From: Metridium senile
Lineage: Eukaryota > Cnidaria > Anthozoa > Actiniaria > Metridiidae
DNA: 64,000 bases
Reading direction: 5' to 3'
Assembly: GCA_949775045.1 (NCBI GenBank)
Contig: OX459103.1
Coordinates: 641,501-705,500, forward strand
Part shown: piece by piece, positions 11,537 to 24,321 of the stretch
Layout: each line of letters starts with the position of its first letter
Position numbering within the stretch: the first letter of the stretch is position 1
Program-made: the position numbers and the translations under genes
The notes under the pieces: model-generated
What the model was told of the DNA's origin: nothing
Databases searched by the model: none
The model's input: the letters and a program-made list of their open reading frames with translations, nothing else

Positions 11537-13785
11537 ATGGATCTATTAGGATCTATCATGGACAGTATGGATGCGCCTCCAAAAACTGAAAACAAGGAGG
11601 AAAGAGGTGAAATATTTCGTATGTAACTGCGCGAGTGTTTTCGTCGAAATTTTATTTTCTGAAATTTTATTTTCTGAGCTTTAATTTATGGTTTTGTAGA
11701 CATTCTAGTACATAAGTCTAATGTACAAAATTTATAGTTGATGTTAGATTTAATCTGTTGTTTAGAAAGCTTAGATTGTCGACAGTTCCCGTGTCTTATT
11801 ATTATTGTTGTGACGTTCCTTCAATTACATATTCATCTTGAATTATTTATCTAGACAAGAAACGAAAATTGCTCAAAATGCAGAAAGACCAACGCAGAAA
11901 AAAGGGAGAATTTAGAACCAAGGTATATTTGTTCTATTAATTAGTAGTATTGTTAGTTGTGAAGTGCATTGAAATTATAATTGAGCACATATTTATTACC
12001 TTGCGTTACATACCAACCCTCCACGATTGTAAGCTACCTTGAAGCTGTGTGCCTGCACTTGGATATATACAGATGTATGAGAAAAATATTATGTCACAAG
12101 GATCATGTCCTTGTATATAGTTGATTATAATGTACCTTGAGATTCTTGGATATTAGGAAGTTATATCAAGGTCCGTCTTTCCACAAATTTGCACTGGTGG
12201 GATTTAACAGAACCACTGAGGATGTACAATGTTAAAACCCCTGATTGTGATATAATTTATGTGAAATGTGCTATATGCGCACCACATTACTAACATATAT
12301 GGTAAATTGTAGTTTAGCATCGGTGAAATACTGTACAATATATAAAACAATTAATTCTTATTACTGATATATAAAGCTATCACATTCAAGCAAATGTTTT
12401 TTATTAATTTTCAGATTGAAAAAGAAGTCAATGAGTTAATACAGGATGAGAAACGGACAAGACACACATATCCTCCCATGGATAAAATACAGAGAACTAT
12501 TGTGTAAGACAACTAGTAGTTATATCATTTATTATATTGTTTTTTACTCCGACGAAGGGCTAAAGCTTGAAATGTCAGTAAAGTTAAGTCAACATTTTTT
12601 TTTACGGTGTTACAACTTTCATTGTATTACCTATCATTTCTATCAAACACAGACGCAGCCTATACTAGTTTACTTGTTAGCTTCCATTCATTTTCATTCA
12701 TTATAAAATATTTGATATAAATCGAGCGCTCTGATTAGCTGAGAAGCGTTCTCTATAACCCAACAGTGCACGGAGTGTCAATTTGTTTGATTTTAACTAC
12801 TGAATATTTCTATAAAAGAAATAGAAAACTCGGCAGCTCTATCGAGTTAAAGTGCACCTAATGCCCTTCATGATATTTTGCAAATCTGTTGTACATGAGG
12901 TGTATAATAAGTGTACTTAATATTTCTTGATGTCGACCTCTCCTTTTTGGGTAATGAACATTTGAAATCTGAAAATGCAAATGAGGTGACGTCATTCCAG
13001 GAATTTGTCAAAGAATTGTTTCAAAGCTGACAGCAAGCTTGTTTTTGTAAAGTAGTAAAAATGTTAATGGTAGTGTGAATATTTGTAATACAGATATTGA
13101 GCTTTAAAAAATTGCTATAATTATTTCCAGAGAACTTTTGTATATTTAATGAGGCCTGGGATGACGTCATTTCATTTGCATTTTCAGATTTCAAATGTTC
13201 ATATCTCAAAAAGGAGAGGTCGACATCAAGAAATATTAAGTACACTTATTATACACCTCATGTACAACAGATTTGCAAAATATCATGAAGGGCATTAGGT
13301 GCACTTTAAAGAGCACACTGCCTTGTTTTCTGTTTCTTCAGTAGTAGTCCACAGTAGTAGAGAGACAAACAAATAACTATTTACTTATCTCATGCTGACA
13401 AACTATGAATAACCTTTATAATTTTCTTAAACTACTTAGTTTTGTGGGTCTTACTGTGTAAAATAAGGTTTGTTGATATATACTTTGTTATTATTGTTAC
13501 AGTCATGACGTTGCTGAGGTTGCTGGACTGACAACATTCTCTTTTGGAGAAGATGAGGTGGACAGATATGTAATGCTTTTTAAGAAAGTAAGTAATGTGA
13601 TAGATTGGTTGACTGACTGATTGACTGGCTGACTGACTGACTGATTGACTGACTGATTGACTGACTGATTGACTGACTGACTGACGGATTGATTGATGGA
13701 CTGATTGATTGACTGACTGATTGATTGATTAAATTAATGACTGACTGGTTGATCAACTAATCGATTGACTATCTGACTAAACTAC

Positions 13786-13825
<40 letters not shown>

Positions 13826-13848
13826 TGATTGAATGATTTACTCTTTGG

Positions 13849-13909
<61 letters not shown>

Positions 13910-16900
13910 TGATTGAATGATTGATTTACTCTTTGGTTGATTTCTCAGGCAAATAATCATGTTCTTTTTTTCTTTAGGAATTTCCACCTCCTGATGAAGA
14001 ACTGGAAGCTTACAGAAATGGAGAGGTAAATGTGTACTGTTATACATACATCCCAGTCTCTAATGTGTACTGTTATACATACATCCCAGTCTCTAATGTG
14101 TACTGTTTGTTATACATACATCCCAGTCTCTAATGTGTACTGTTTGTTATACATACATCCCAGTCTCTAATGTGTACTGTTATACATACATCCCAGTCTC
14201 TAATGTGTACTGTTATACATACATCCCAGTCTCTAATGTGTACTGTTATACATACATCCCAGTCTCTAATGTGTACTGTTATACATACATCCCAGTCTCT
14301 AATGTGTACTGTTTGTTATACATACATCCCAGTCTCTAATGTGTACTGTTATACATACATCCCAGTCTCTAATGTGTACTGTTATACATACATCCCAGTC
14401 TCTAATGTGTACTGTTTGTTATACATGCATCCCAGTCTCTAATGTGTACTGTTATACATGCATCCCAGTCTCTAATGTGTACTGTTTGTTATACATACAT
14501 CCCAGTCTCTAATGTGTACTGTTATACATGCATCCCAGTCTCTAATGTGTACTGTTATACATACATCCCAGTCTCTAATGTGTACTGTTTGTTATACATA
14601 CATCCCAGTCTCTAATGTGTACTGTTATACATACATCCCAGTCTCTAATGTGTACTGTTATACATACATCCCAGTCTCTAATGTGTACTGTTTGTTATAC
14701 ATACATCCCAGTCTCTAATGTGTACTGTTATACATACATCCCAGTCTCTAATGTGTACTGTTATACATACATCCCAGTCTCTAATGTGTACTGTTATACA
14801 TATATCCCAGTCTCTAATGTGTACTGTTATACATACATCCCAGTCTCTAATGTGTACTGTTATACATGCATCCCAGTCTCTAATGTGTACTGTTATACAT
14901 ACATCCCAGTCTCTAATGTGTACTGTTTGTTATACATACATCCCAGTCTCTAATGTGTACTGTTATACATACATCCCAGTCTCTAATGTGTACTGTTATA
15001 CATACATCCCAGTCTCTAATGTGTACTGTTTGTTATACATACATCCCAGTCTCTAATGTGTACTGTTATACATACATCCCAGTCTCTAATGTGTACTGTT
15101 ATACATACATCCCAGTCTCTAATGTGTACTGTTATACATATATCCCAGTCTCTAATGTGTACTGTTATACATATATCCCAGTCTCTAATGTGTACTGTTT
15201 GTTATACATGCATCCCAGTCTCTAATGTGTACTGTTATACATATATCCCAGTCTCTAATGTGTACTGTTATACATATATCCCAGTCTCTAACAGGGATTT
15301 AATTTACATTTTTGTTTATTTGCACATGTTTTGTATAGTTGAAGAGAGTTACCAAGTCATGAATACTTTCTATAGAATAAAAATAACAATTATATTATAT
15401 AATTGTTAGATGTATGTGGGTTGTCAAAGTAGTTTTGATTCGCCAAGAACACAAGATAAGATGTGTTACTTTATTTGTTTCTAATGAATGAATGTATTTG
15501 ATAGGAGTATGATCCTCAGACTGCCAGCAAGACAAAGATACCTGAAGAAAATACAGTAAGAACAAAAAACCATCATCATCATCACGTTAATCATTATCAT
15601 CATCACTATCTTCATTGTCAATATCATCATCATTACCACCACCATCATCACTGCCATCATCATTATCAACAGCCTGGTCTTAGTGGCATTTATTAACCAT
15701 TTTCATGGCAGCAAATGTGCACCTTCACATATCAGTCCGTTAAGTCCTCAACATGTTTCATGTAAAACTGAGATGTTATTTGATTCTCAGTTTATGTAAT
15801 CTCTGCTTAGGGGAGACCATTTTATGTTTGTTTTAACTTCTTTGTTGTTGTTTATAGGCAGGGTCTTCATCATCACCGTCATCACTACTACCATCATTAT
15901 TATTATCGATCACCACCATCATCATCATCATTATCTTCATCATCATCATCTATCTTCTCTGTCATTGTTTAAAGGCAGGATCTTCATCATCACCGTCATC
16001 ACTACTACCATCATTATTATTATCACCACCACCATCATCATCATCTATCTTCTCCGTCATTGTTTAAAGGCAGGATCTTCATCATCACCATCATCACTAC
16101 CACCACCACCATCATCATCATCATTATTATCTTCATCATTATCACCTATCTTTCCATCGTTGTTTATAGGCAGGATCTTCAAGTGAGTCAACCAGCCCAA
16201 CCAAACAATCAGGTGCTAAATACTGGCCATTAAACAACAAGAAAAAAGAAGAAGCTACACCAGCGACATTCTATAAAGATAAATATAAACACCTACTAGG
16301 TACAGTGAGTGGCAAGGCTGCTGCTCAAGCGACTAAGAGTAACATGTCATATGGTGTAGGTAGGTCATTGATCGAATGATTATTAGTTGATTGAATGAAT
16401 GATTGATAGGTTGATCGATTGGTTGATTGATTGATTGATTTGTTGATTGGTTGGTTGATTGATTGATTGGTTGATTGATTGATTGATTGATCGATTGGTT
16501 GGTTGATTGATCGATTGGTTGGTTGGTTGGTTGATTGATTGATTGGTTGGTTGGTTGGTTGATTGATTGATTGATTGGTTGGTTGATTGAATGAATGCAT
16601 CGGAAAACATATCACCGTGATTGTGAACATTTGATATTTGCAAGTAGAAACCCGCTTTTAAAAACAATTAAACATCCAGAGAAGCCTTTCACAGCACAAT
16701 GTGATTATATATACTCAGACGACTTATAACCGGCGACAAAATAATATATATCATTCAAAGAGTTCTCGAGGCTCTACTGTCCGCTCGATTTTGAGTGAGA
16801 GTCTTATAAGAGAATGACCGAGAGATTACAGCGATAACAATCAGAAATCTTGAAAAGTACGGTGTTTTTTTTTCCACGCATAGTCATGTATTACACATCA

Positions 16901-17821
16901 AAATGTCCGTAAAAGAATGGTGTTTTCGAATCCATGGCTACTTTTTTGAAAGGGTTTGTTTAATTTTAAATATAGCCCATATTGTAACTTGACATGAGAA
17001 TAGTCGCACAATCTCTCTTGTAAAAGTGATCAAACCGTTAACTTTCAACCCCCAAAAGTACATGTACGTTTTGAACGGAAAGTAGATCAAAATCATTTGA
17101 TAAGGTCAACAAAAGATTGAGGTAGCTGTATCCATGGCTACTTTTTTTACTTTTCTGCAAATATTTTGAGAAAAGATCGAAAAAAACACGATTTTGTGGC
17201 CTTATTTCTACCATTTTGACTAGGCGTATTGAAGCGTGACGTATAGCGGGTTTATAGCTGACCAAATGTTAACACGTCTTTTCCGATGTTGATTGATTGA
17301 TTGATTGATAGATTGATTGGTTGATTGAATGATTGAATGATTGATTGTACTAACTGATTGATTGAATTATTAGCTGACTAATTGATTGGTTGATTGATTG
17401 ATTGATTGATTGGATTGGATTGGATTGGATTGATTGATTGATTGATTTGATTTGATTGATTGATTGAATGATTATTAGTTGATTGATTGATTAAATGATT
17501 ATTAATCGGATTAATGTATTTATTGAATCTTTGATTGAATGTCTGATTGGTTGATTGTATTTATTAACTGACTGTTTGTTGTTTCATTCATTGACAGACT
17601 GACTTATCCACTCTCCGACTGACTGACTGATTGATTAGTTGATTGATTGGTTGATTGACTGACTGACTAATTGACATAAAACTGACAGTAATTTTCTTTG
17701 TTTGTTGTTAGTTCCAAGTGAAAACAAGAGAGATTTACGGTCCATTGAAGAAACTCTCAACGACATACGAAAGCGTAAGAAAGCAAAAGTCGGAGACCAG
17801 GACGATGACGATGAACCATGA
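11537..17821 (+). CDS. spag7: SPAG7 (sperm-associated antigen 7) homologue, R3H-domain protein
   Basis: Eight coding exons: 11537-11606, 11855-11922, 12415-12503, 13503-13587, 13978-14025, 15505-15555, 16170-16359, 17712-17821; all phases match and the stop is TGA. Features of the SPAG7 family are present: N-terminal [11 protein letters not shown]; a Lys/Arg-rich stretch ([20 protein letters not shown]); the R3H-like region [10 protein letters not shown]...[21 protein letters not shown] followed by [18 protein letters not shown] and [20 protein letters not shown]; and C-terminal [18 protein letters not shown] before an acidic end. About 236 residues, close to vertebrate SPAG7 length. R3H domains bind single-stranded nucleic acid, and the protein is expected to be nuclear or cytoplasmic. 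Introns hold many simple repeats. An ATTAAA polyadenylation-like hexamer is at 18158. Confidence 0.94.
12545..12690 (-). repeat. Dispersed repeat family R5, inverted copy
   Basis: It contains 'gaagggctaaagcttgaaat', 'ttttacggtgttacaacttt' and 'agacgcagcctatactagtt', the reverse complement of the R5 blocks at 33680 and 35848. It lies in SPAG7 intron 3. Confidence 0.7.
12846..13310. repeat. Long inverted repeat in SPAG7 intron 3
   Basis: The left arm, about 12848-13010, starts 'taaagtgcacctaatgccct'. The right arm, about 13145-13308, is its reverse complement with few differences. Each arm holds a TGACGTCA. Arms of about 160 bp with a loop of about 135 bp could fold into a hairpin in the pre-mRNA. 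It is likely a MITE or foldback element. Confidence 0.8.
13600..13945 (+). repeat. (GATT)n/(GACT)n microsatellite
   Basis: A long imperfect tetranucleotide tract filling most of SPAG7 intron 4, between exons ending at 13587 and starting at 13978. Confidence 0.9.
14031..15292 (+). repeat. 33/37-bp minisatellite, about 37 units, in SPAG7 intron 5
   Basis: The unit is 'gtgtactgttatacatacat' then 'cccagtctctaat' (33 bp). A 37-bp variant has an extra 'tgtt' ('actgtttgttatac'). Units are almost identical apart from a few a/g and c/t changes in 'catgcatc' or 'catatatc'. The array begins about five bases after the exon 5 donor (14025/14026). The repetitive plus-strand frames it creates (YIPVSNVYC) are not genes. 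Confidence 0.95.
15556..16169 (+). repeat. (TCA)n tracts with triplicated splice-acceptor segments
   Basis: SPAG7 intron 6. Trinucleotide tracts at 15570-15670 and 15865-16155. Three times, at about 15850, 15965 and 16065, the tract is preceded by a copy of 'ttgttta(t/a)aggcagg(g/a)tcttca', the sequence that spans the true acceptor and the first bases of exon 7 at 16163-16180. Confidence 0.85.
16370..16592 (+). repeat. (GATT)n/(GGTT)n microsatellite
   Basis: An imperfect tetranucleotide tract at the 5' side of SPAG7 intron 7. A second tract of the same type occupies 17285-17660, just before exon 8. Between them, 16600-17280 has no gene or clear element. Confidence 0.9.
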
Positions 17822-17832
17822 AGAGATCAACA

Positions 17833-18135
17833 TAGTTCTAATTGCACCATCTTTTCCATGGAATGATCAAGTATTCTATGGAAATGTACGTTTTATAGAA
17901 GCACTGAACTCAAATTGCAGAACAGTTTGAATAAGCACTACGCTTGACGTTTCAATTATAAACTGCATCCAAAGAGGTGAAGTTAGTTCTAATTGCACCG
18001 TCTTTTCCATGGAATGATCAAGTATTCTAAGGAAATGTGCGTTTTATAGAAGCACTGAACTCAATTTACACAACAGTTTGGATAAGCACTATACGCTTTG
18101 ACGTTTCAATGATGAACTGTATCGAAAGAGGTGAA
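17833..18135 (+). repeat. Tandem duplication of about 150 bp in SPAG7 3' flank
   Basis: The block beginning 'agttctaattgcacc', then 'tcttttccatggaatgatca' and ending near 'aaagaggtgaa', occurs twice, at about 17833-17983 and 17984-18135. It starts 12 bp after the stop codon, so it probably lies in the 3' UTR. Confidence 0.8.
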
Positions 18136-18346
18136 CAACGTGAAGGAAAGTTTTTTCATTAAAGGTTCCAACTTTACTATTTAATTAGAATTGTATTGAT
18201 AGTCTCCTCTACTAATATAACTATGGATTTATCAATGTCTGTAGAAAATGTACGTTTCAAGAACTCCAGCCAATCTGAACACTAAAAACTTGTAAAATAA
18301 TACAGTCAAAGAAAGTTTTGTTTAAGGATCAAAAGCTTTTAAACTA

Positions 18347-18530
18347 TACAGTAATAGCCCACGCATAAGAACCTGAATTTTTCAATTTAGACTAAACACG
18401 TTCTTATAAGGTTCTTATATAAATGGTACTTAAACCTTAATAGGTTGTTATGTGGAAGGGGCTTAAAATGAAGATTTTAGCCTAACAGGTTCTTAAATCC
18501 CAGATTCTTATTACGTGGGCTGTTACTGTA
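18347..18530. mobile_element. MITE family M6 copy
   Basis: The left end 'tacagtaatagcccacgcat', then 'aagaacctgaattttt', pairs with the right end 'agattcttattacgtgggct', then 'gttactgta'. A second copy with the same layout is at 43400-43659. No internal reading frame. Confidence 0.75.
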
Positions 18531-21110
18531 TGCCAATGTCTATACCTATGTATGTCTATGTAAAGATGAACCCAAAATGATTTTCAACATTTGCGAGCTG
18601 GAATATGTAAACAGAAAAATGGATTACTGAGAGTTTGATATTATAAATTGTCGTTCTTGATAATCATTTGTTAAATTTTGAATAAAAAAACGATTAAACA
18701 TTTCCTCTAATCTTTCCCTGCTAGCCGGAGGATACTTTTTTCCCTTTAAGATCAAAAGGTCTTGCTTGGACTGGGTAGCCTGGTGTGAAGGCACATAAAA
18801 ACAGACACCGTTCTGAGATAGACTGTGTGAAGCCATGCAGGTGTGAAGATTACTATACAATCTTAGGAAAATACCTTAGTACATTATTTGTTTTTTACAT
18901 GAAAAATATTTCAACATCATTTTTCCGTTTTCCCCTCTCCCCTGTATCAATGTTGAGTTTGGGAATGTGAAACGGTTGTCATTTGAAAGACCAATCAACA
19001 TTGCTCAGGGGGAAAGGGGGTTTGCAAATCAAATTGATACATTTTGTATATTTTTTAAAACTCAAACAAAAACGATCATAAAAATGTGACAATGTCCCAA
19101 CAATTTTGCACATGATTGTAGCTCATGCAACTGATGCGCTTATTAAAAATGTCAAACTGGTAATTTTTGGTCGGTTATATATATAGTCCGTGCAATAATC
19201 CTCCAAAAACGACGCGCGCAAGCTTTCCTATCACAACCCCGCCTACCGCAGAGTAGCGCAGCTGGCCAGTACGTGTGGTGTTTTTGTTCACACAGTCACG
19301 TAGTGATGTTGCCAGTCACCGGTTTTTGTCATTATATGATTCTTATCTTTGACCTTACAATACGTTCTTGTATGATGTATACGATGTGTCATGTATCTGG
19401 TCTTGTCCATGCACGCAAGTCTTTATATATACACAAAATCCTCAATGCGCAGCTGAAGTGCGCGAATTAAAGTTTTCCTTTCGGAACAAACACATAATTT
19501 CCCAGTGATTATTCTAGTGAAACTTAACTCAATTTTCCCAAGTTTTGACATTTATTTTATATTTAGACAAACAAAACACAACTTTCTAAAATATGTCACC
19601 TTTTACATTAGTAAGAATGTTGAATAACGCAAATCATTTCTTTCGAAAAAAAAAAACACATAATTTTCCAGTACATGATTATTCTAGTGAAACGTGTAGC
19701 TATTTTTACCATTTTTGACATTATTATTATGTTTGGCTAGCAAAACATTACTCTCTAATATCTGTCACGTTTGTAAAACTTTTGTTTCTATATTTTTACA
19801 GACCTGTAATCAGTATTGGCAGAATGTTTGTCTAGGTTCTGACCAGAGTAAATAGCAGGTAGAGCTAGATGAAAAGAGCTGACAAAATGTGCTTAGCCAG
19901 AGATTATCTTTGCAAACATGCAAAATCCTACCTCCTAACTTCGATTCTAGACGATTTAAACGGATATTAATTTTAAAAGATAGTCTAATCTATGTTTTTT
20001 GGATTTCAAGCAACTGAAATGTTTGCTAGGTTCATAGAAATGAGCACAAATACGACTTAATGGTTTCAAAACTACATAAAATGTTCAAACAGCAAAGATA
20101 TTAGGACAAATTAATTGAATTTGGAAAACACAGAACGTTGATAGTTTATTTTAATTGAAGAAAATTGAGTTTACAGCCAAAAGATAACTACTCATAAATA
20201 TATATAATTGTCCTTTTGAATTTTATGGAAACAAGTTTGCTGTTCATTAAAGTGAATATTTCAAACAAAACGCAAACAACATTCAATTTGGTTCATGATC
20301 AATTTGCATCGCAGAACCGCCGTTTGACCAAAGCCGCGCGGCGAAAACTATACTGTAGGCGGAAAAGGCTATCTTTTTGAGCATTTTTTGCGTTTCCTTT
20401 AATAAGATAATTATAGGGAAATAGCATCTATGCATATGTATTTCAAAAAAGCTATATCTTATGTATTTTGAGACAAAAAAAGATGTAGAATTTTATTAAG
20501 ATTCAGCATGAAGTATTAAAAGTATAGCAAATGACCACTGTCAGTGAAAGTAGCAGTGCGCCTTTTTTCCCGATGTTATAATGAATAATTATCTTCCATT
20601 TTCAAGGTTTTTTGATTTAACATATGCTGTTAATTGCTTTATTTTTATGTCATTTCTACCTTTTAGGCTTACATAAAACATCCATTTAGCTATTTCATAT
20701 ATCTCTCGCACAATCATCTTTCTCAAGGGTTAAATTGCAACCTAAAGTGTCAATGTTTTTAACATTTCATCAACATTTCAAACGTTATTATATAAATATT
20801 TTGAATGTCTGGCATGTTCTTTATTAACTTTCAGGTTTTTATTGAAACAGGAATAAGTTTAGATCAACACAGTTTGAATTGATTAATAGGTTAAATTGTA
20901 TGCGCTCGCTCATTATGGCATTCTCTCTTCGGGTGTCCATATAGAAGAATTGGTTTATCTGACTCGATCAAAGTTCTATGTTGTTGTTCAAAAAAAGCTC
21001 GTTATCGTCTCCAAATCAACCTCCATTTATCTCTTAAAGACGAATTAATTCACTAATCTCTTAATTGGCAAACGCCGAGCAAAGAGGAGTTTGTTTTCAA
21101 CTTGTAAGAC
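18531..21110. other. Intergenic, no recognised gene
   Basis: AT-rich DNA between SPAG7 and the orphan ORF at 21111. A weak repeat of 'acacataatttcccagt'-type text occurs near 19490 and 19660. No exon with domain similarity is seen. An AATAAA at 18681 could serve SPAG7 as an alternative polyadenylation signal. Confidence 0.5.
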
Positions 21111-22154
21111 ATGGAAAAGGAGAGAATTTCTTCAGCCAAGGTGCTAACAAGAAGGCACTTAACAAGCCATGGAAAAGACAGCACAAATGGACCTGAAGGA
21201 CAGTTCAAGCATAAGTCATTTAAAAGCACCGCGAGACAAGTTTGGATGGCGAATTTACTCAAAAAGAAAAAAACAACAGAGTCGATTAAACCAGTTGAAA
21301 ATATCGAAAAGAAAGATGTTAATACAGAACTAAACGCTCGTCCACCAAGCGTGAAACGAAAAGGAACGCCGGAGATATTTCCAATGTCTTCAGAAATGAA
21401 GAAGACGCTTCTCTTACTCGGCAATTTAGACTTGTTGCCAGAGGATGAAAGACAACAACAGCAAACAGCAATTAACGGAGGCGAAAAAACGAGCAAATTC
21501 AGGCTCAAAACACGAAATAAGATTATCCATCCACAGCGATTTCTACGTGGAGTGAGAAATGTTGTTAACGATAAACAATGTACTGTAAAAGAGGAAATAG
21601 TCGATGACGACAAGTTAACGAGTAGTAAAGACATAATAGAATCTGAGACAGGTATTGTTGACAATGGTAAACACCACGACAACACTTCTGAAAATCATGT
21701 TCATCTTTCTGATGAAGAAGAGGTTGAAAGTACGGATAGAAAAATCAATGGAGAAAAAACGAACAAAAGCGCGCGCGATATTTCAAAAATCCATCCAGAA
21801 AAACGCATCAGCAATGGCTGGAACAACTCGTTTAGAAAATATCAAGCAGTTTATACAATAGCTAACCCTACTTCAAAAACAAACTCCACTAGAGAATTTG
21901 ATGTACGGACACCAAGAAAATTACACAGATCAAGCAAAACATGGCAGGTGCACGAAGATATTGCTGCGAGAAACTACCCTATACGTAGAGTATTTAGTCT
22001 TGGATTAGAGACGTCAATAGGCGATGATCTTAGTAGTGACAATGGTATGAATGAAGGAAGGACTGTAGAAGAGATCGCAAACGACATTCAATTTAGGTGC
22101 TCTAAATGGTTTGAATTTCGACAAAAAATAATGAAACAAAGGGATAAAAGATAG
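21111..22154 (+). CDS. Orphan basic protein, paralogue of the ORF at 28090-28920
   Basis: An intronless 347-residue frame from ATG at 21111, Lys/Arg-rich, with no signal peptide, no membrane segment and no family I recognise. Three blocks are shared, in the same order, with the minus-strand ORF at 28090-28920: FPMSSEMKKTLLLLGNLDLL (about residues 90-109), NYPIRRVFSLGLE (about 287-299), and the C-terminal RCSKWFEFRQ (329-338). The spacing PMS to DL(L/I)P is 16 residues in both. An acidic patch (DEEEVE) lies in the middle. An AATAAA is at 22372. Probably an intracellular, possibly nuclear, largely disordered protein; function unknown. Length and conservation with a paralogue support a real gene. 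Confidence 0.7.
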   Translation: MEKERISSAKVLTRRHLTSHGKDSTNGPEGQFKHKSFKSTARQVWMANLLKKKKTTESIKPVENIEKKDVNTELNARPPSVKRKGTPEIFPMSSEMKKTLLLLGNLDLLPEDERQQQQTAINGGEKTSKFRLKTRNKIIHPQRFLRGVRNVVNDKQCTVKEEIVDDDKLTSSKDIIESETGIVDNGKHHDNTSENHVHLSDEEEVESTDRKINGEKTNKSARDISKIHPEKRISNGWNNSFRKYQAVYTIANPTSKTNSTREFDVRTPRKLHRSSKTWQVHEDIAARNYPIRRVFSLGLETSIGDDLSSDNGMNEGRTVEEIANDIQFRCSKWFEFRQKIMKQRDKR

Positions 22155-23220
22155 TAATGTTGTTGGAAAGATATATAGTTTAGGCAGAGCTAATAGTGCA
22201 TTTCATTTTAGGATACCATTAACAATGAATCGAAAAAAGGGGATAGGTTTTTTTATTAAGATAAAAACAAACGAAATTAGAAGAAAGCAAAAAAGATGCA
22301 AAATTATCAGAACAAACCAAGAACAGTTGGATGTCTAGCTAATAATTGTTTATCGGAAAAAAGATCATTTGAATAAATTACGAATTAGAAAATTGTTAAG
22401 TTTGAATTAAAAAACGAACGAAAATTGATAATATATCTGATAGATTTAAAGGAAAGAATGTATGCCAGGTAATATTATTTCGAAGCAAAGCCAAATGGAC
22501 TGTTTTTAGTAGAATGGAAATTAACATGATAAGATACTTTCGAATGAGATGAGCTTGAATGAGAATAGTATATAGTGTTGATTGCAGCTGAGAATCGCTT
22601 GGAAATCTCTATTGACAATATACCCCTACCAGAACAAAACAAATGGAGCAGATTACTCATTGATAATAAGCTGTATTAGTTCAGTAGAGTGCTAAACTGA
22701 CCTGGAATTGTTATTCATTTATATAGCAAAGGAAGCAAGAAAAATTAAGTGGCATGTTTCACTGAACGATAGTGATTCATTTTGGTTCGTTCGTTTCCCT
22801 TTTTTAAGTAAATGGTTTTATATTTGCTCCTTCTTTTTACTTGATTTTAGGTGCTTGTATTTCTAACTCCAGCAGTTTAGTTTTTAGCTCTGAAAAGTAA
22901 CCTCAATAATAAGATCTGATCTCATAAAACCTCCCAAAACCAGATATTAAGTTTAATTTGAAAATATAAATAATTTTATTAATAGATAAGATGCTGTTTC
23001 TCTGGTACATTATTTTTCCATCAATGTTGATTTACTTTCAATCTATCATGGTTATTGTTTCCTGTATATGAGAGAAGATGTTTTATCGATTGGTAATTGC
23101 ATGTGTAGTAAATACAAGAGCGGATGACCAGAAGACTGTTTTTACTGACATATACTATAATCTTCCGGTGTTTTTAACCGCCATCAGGCATTATTAACCC
23201 TAACCGGCCCTGCCTGGATT
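22155..23220. other. Intergenic, no recognised gene
   Basis: AT-rich flank of the orphan ORF. No domain-bearing frame and no clear repeat element is visible apart from the AATAAA at 22372. Confidence 0.5.
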
Positions 23221-23426
23221 GTTTTCATGATTTCATCATCATCGGCATACAACATCATATACCACCTGACCATCATCGACATAGCATCATCATCGTCATC
23301 ATCATCATCATCATCATATCGCTACATCGCCATCATCGTTCAGCATACAATACCATACACCCTGACCATATGCATCATTGTCATATCATCATCATCATAT
23401 TCATCATGTCCATCATCAATATTAGG

Positions 23427-23471
<45 letters not shown>

Positions 23472-24035
23472 GACACCATCATATCGTAATATTATCATCA
23501 CCATCGTCATAATGATCATCGTCAATCGTCAATCACCAACATCACTGTCATCACCTTTTTCATCATTCATCATTATCGGTATCATTATTGTACATATTCA
23601 CCGACATCACTGTCATCACCATTTTCATCATTCATCATTATCGGTATCATCACTATTGTACATATTCACCGACATCACTGTCATCACCATTTTCATCATT
23701 CATCATTATCGGTATCATCACTATTGTACATATTCACCAACATCACTGTCATCACCATTTTCATCATTCATCATTATCGATATCATCACTATTGTACATA
23801 TTCACCGACATCACTGTCATCACCATTTTCATCATTCATCATTATCAGTATCATCACTATTGTACATATTCACCAACATCACTGTCATCACCATTTTCAT
23901 CATTCATCATTATCGGTATCATCACTATTGTACATATTCACCAACATCACTGTCATCACCATTTTCATCATTCATCATTATCGATATCATTATTGTACAT
24001 ATTCACCGACATCACTGTCATCAACAGTTTTTAAC
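23221..24035 (+). repeat. (TCA)n tract followed by a 68-bp minisatellite
   Basis: 23221-23520 is mainly TCA/ATC trinucleotides. From 23540 a 68-bp unit, 'tacatattcaccgacatcac' then 'tgtcatcaccattttcatca' then 'ttcatcattatcggtatcat' plus 8 bases, repeats about seven times with few changes. It gives long Ser/Ile/His-rich frames that are artefacts. Confidence 0.9.
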
Positions 24036-24321
24036 TTTTTCAACTAAGGTTTCATATTGATCGTACGTTAATTGTGAATTGAACTGATTGCCATTACCAT
24101 CGTGATACAATAAAACGGATTAGCATGAGCTTTTCTTGTCAAATGAATTTTAAATCGTCCATCTCCGACACCTGTCCTTGTGGTTTAGGCACATCTGTAC
24201 CGCCCTTTTTTCCTACGAATCTATAATTCCCTTCTGATCCTGTTTTTCTTACTAATGCCTAGCTCACAAAGGGGCTTTGACTGCTACCCTTCATTGATGG
24301 TGTAGTCTGAGAAAGTCTTAT

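Noticed and set aside
14133..15409. Chain of plus-strand frames with repeated YIPVSNVYC
   Set aside because: They are translations of the 33-bp minisatellite in SPAG7 intron 5; CDS continuity of SPAG7 across it is clear.
21053..21685. 210-codon minus-strand frame, hydrophobic, opposite the orphan ORF
   Set aside because: The plus-strand frame is longer and shares conserved blocks with its paralogue; the antisense frame has no counterpart at 28 kb.
23227..24060. 277-codon plus-strand frame, Ser/Ile/His-rich
   Set aside because: Entirely made of TCA triplets and the 68-bp minisatellite.
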